Shown: in pieces, positions 60,195 through 60,201 of the stretch
Layout of the letters: each line of letters begins with the position of its first letter
Numbering within the stretch: position 1 is the stretch's first letter
NCBI GenBank assembly: GCA_900548345.1
Contig: URKA01000018.1
Span: 1-60,201 of the forward strand
Length of the DNA: 60,201 nt
Reading direction: 5' to 3'
Source of the DNA: an uncultured Paraprevotella sp.
Lineage (GTDB): Bacteria; Bacteroidota; Bacteroidia; Bacteroidales; Bacteroidaceae
Translations under genes and position numbers: made by a program
The notes under the pieces: model-generated
What the model was told of the DNA's origin: nothing
Databases searched by the model: none
Seen by the model: the letters and a program-made list of their open reading frames with translations, nothing else

Positions 60195-60201
60195 ACACTA
60201 T

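Overview
The window looks like a chromosomal segment from a gut Bacteroidaceae (Bacteroides or Phocaeicola type). The reasons are SusC/SusD genes, many lipoproteins with a short signal and a lipobox Cys, promoters of the TAnnTTTG (-7) / TTTG (-33) type, weak Shine-Dalgarno sequences, a tmRNA whose tag ends in GENNYALAA, and Bacteroidales-specific families (DUF3256, DUF4831, DUF5689, 6-bladed propeller lipoproteins). I cannot name the species. I see no phage, insertion sequence, CRISPR array, tRNA or rRNA.

Layout. 1-3.2 kb: housekeeping genes on the plus strand (hypothetical, coiled-coil protein, zapA, a structured gap that may hold a small RNA, rny). 3.5-17.5 kb: a 12-gene minus-strand exopolysaccharide locus that reads away from ssrA. 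It has a WcaJ-like initiating transferase, a large SLBB export protein, Wzz, Wzx, WecB, five glycosyltransferases, a Wzy-like polymerase and a second, WecA-type initiating transferase. 17.7-18.1 kb: ssrA (tmRNA). 18.2-20.7 kb: stand-alone AICAR formyltransferase, a small basic protein and an acyltransferase. 21.5-24.8 kb: hpt, adk, obg and pgeF (minus). 25.0-27.6 kb: nnr and a DUF4831 protein. 27.7-28.7 kb: fba.

28.8-38 kb is the most intriguing part. An exported EEP-family nuclease is divergent from a TonB-dependent receptor that is followed by two lipoproteins built from OB-fold-type domains (DUF5689, and DUF5689-like plus DUF6359-like). A DNA/RNA non-specific endonuclease lipoprotein lies 1.2 kb further on, after a hypothetical gene and rpmE2. 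I propose a surface nucleic-acid binding, cutting and import system. A third exported nuclease (endonuclease I type) lies at 53.5 kb.

38-40.5 kb: DUF3256 protein, DMT transporter, truA. 40.6-49 kb: a probable protein or peptide utilisation operon (metzincin-type protease, SusC, SusD, secreted protein). 49-56 kb: secreted LRR protein, M6 protease with BACON and jelly-roll domains, endonuclease I; several of these carry C-terminal tails like type IX secretion signals. 56-60.2 kb: OmpA-like lipoprotein, 6-bladed propeller lipoprotein, and a membrane-anchored TPR/HTH regulator.

Non-coding structure is rich. A 102-bp promoter-bearing element is duplicated, 18 bp upstream of both hpt and truA. A family of ACCTGTG palindromes fills three of the five convergent intergenic gaps, and the other two gaps hold unrelated palindromes. 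Two promoters have a -7 box ending only 4 nt from the ATG, which suggests leaderless mRNAs.
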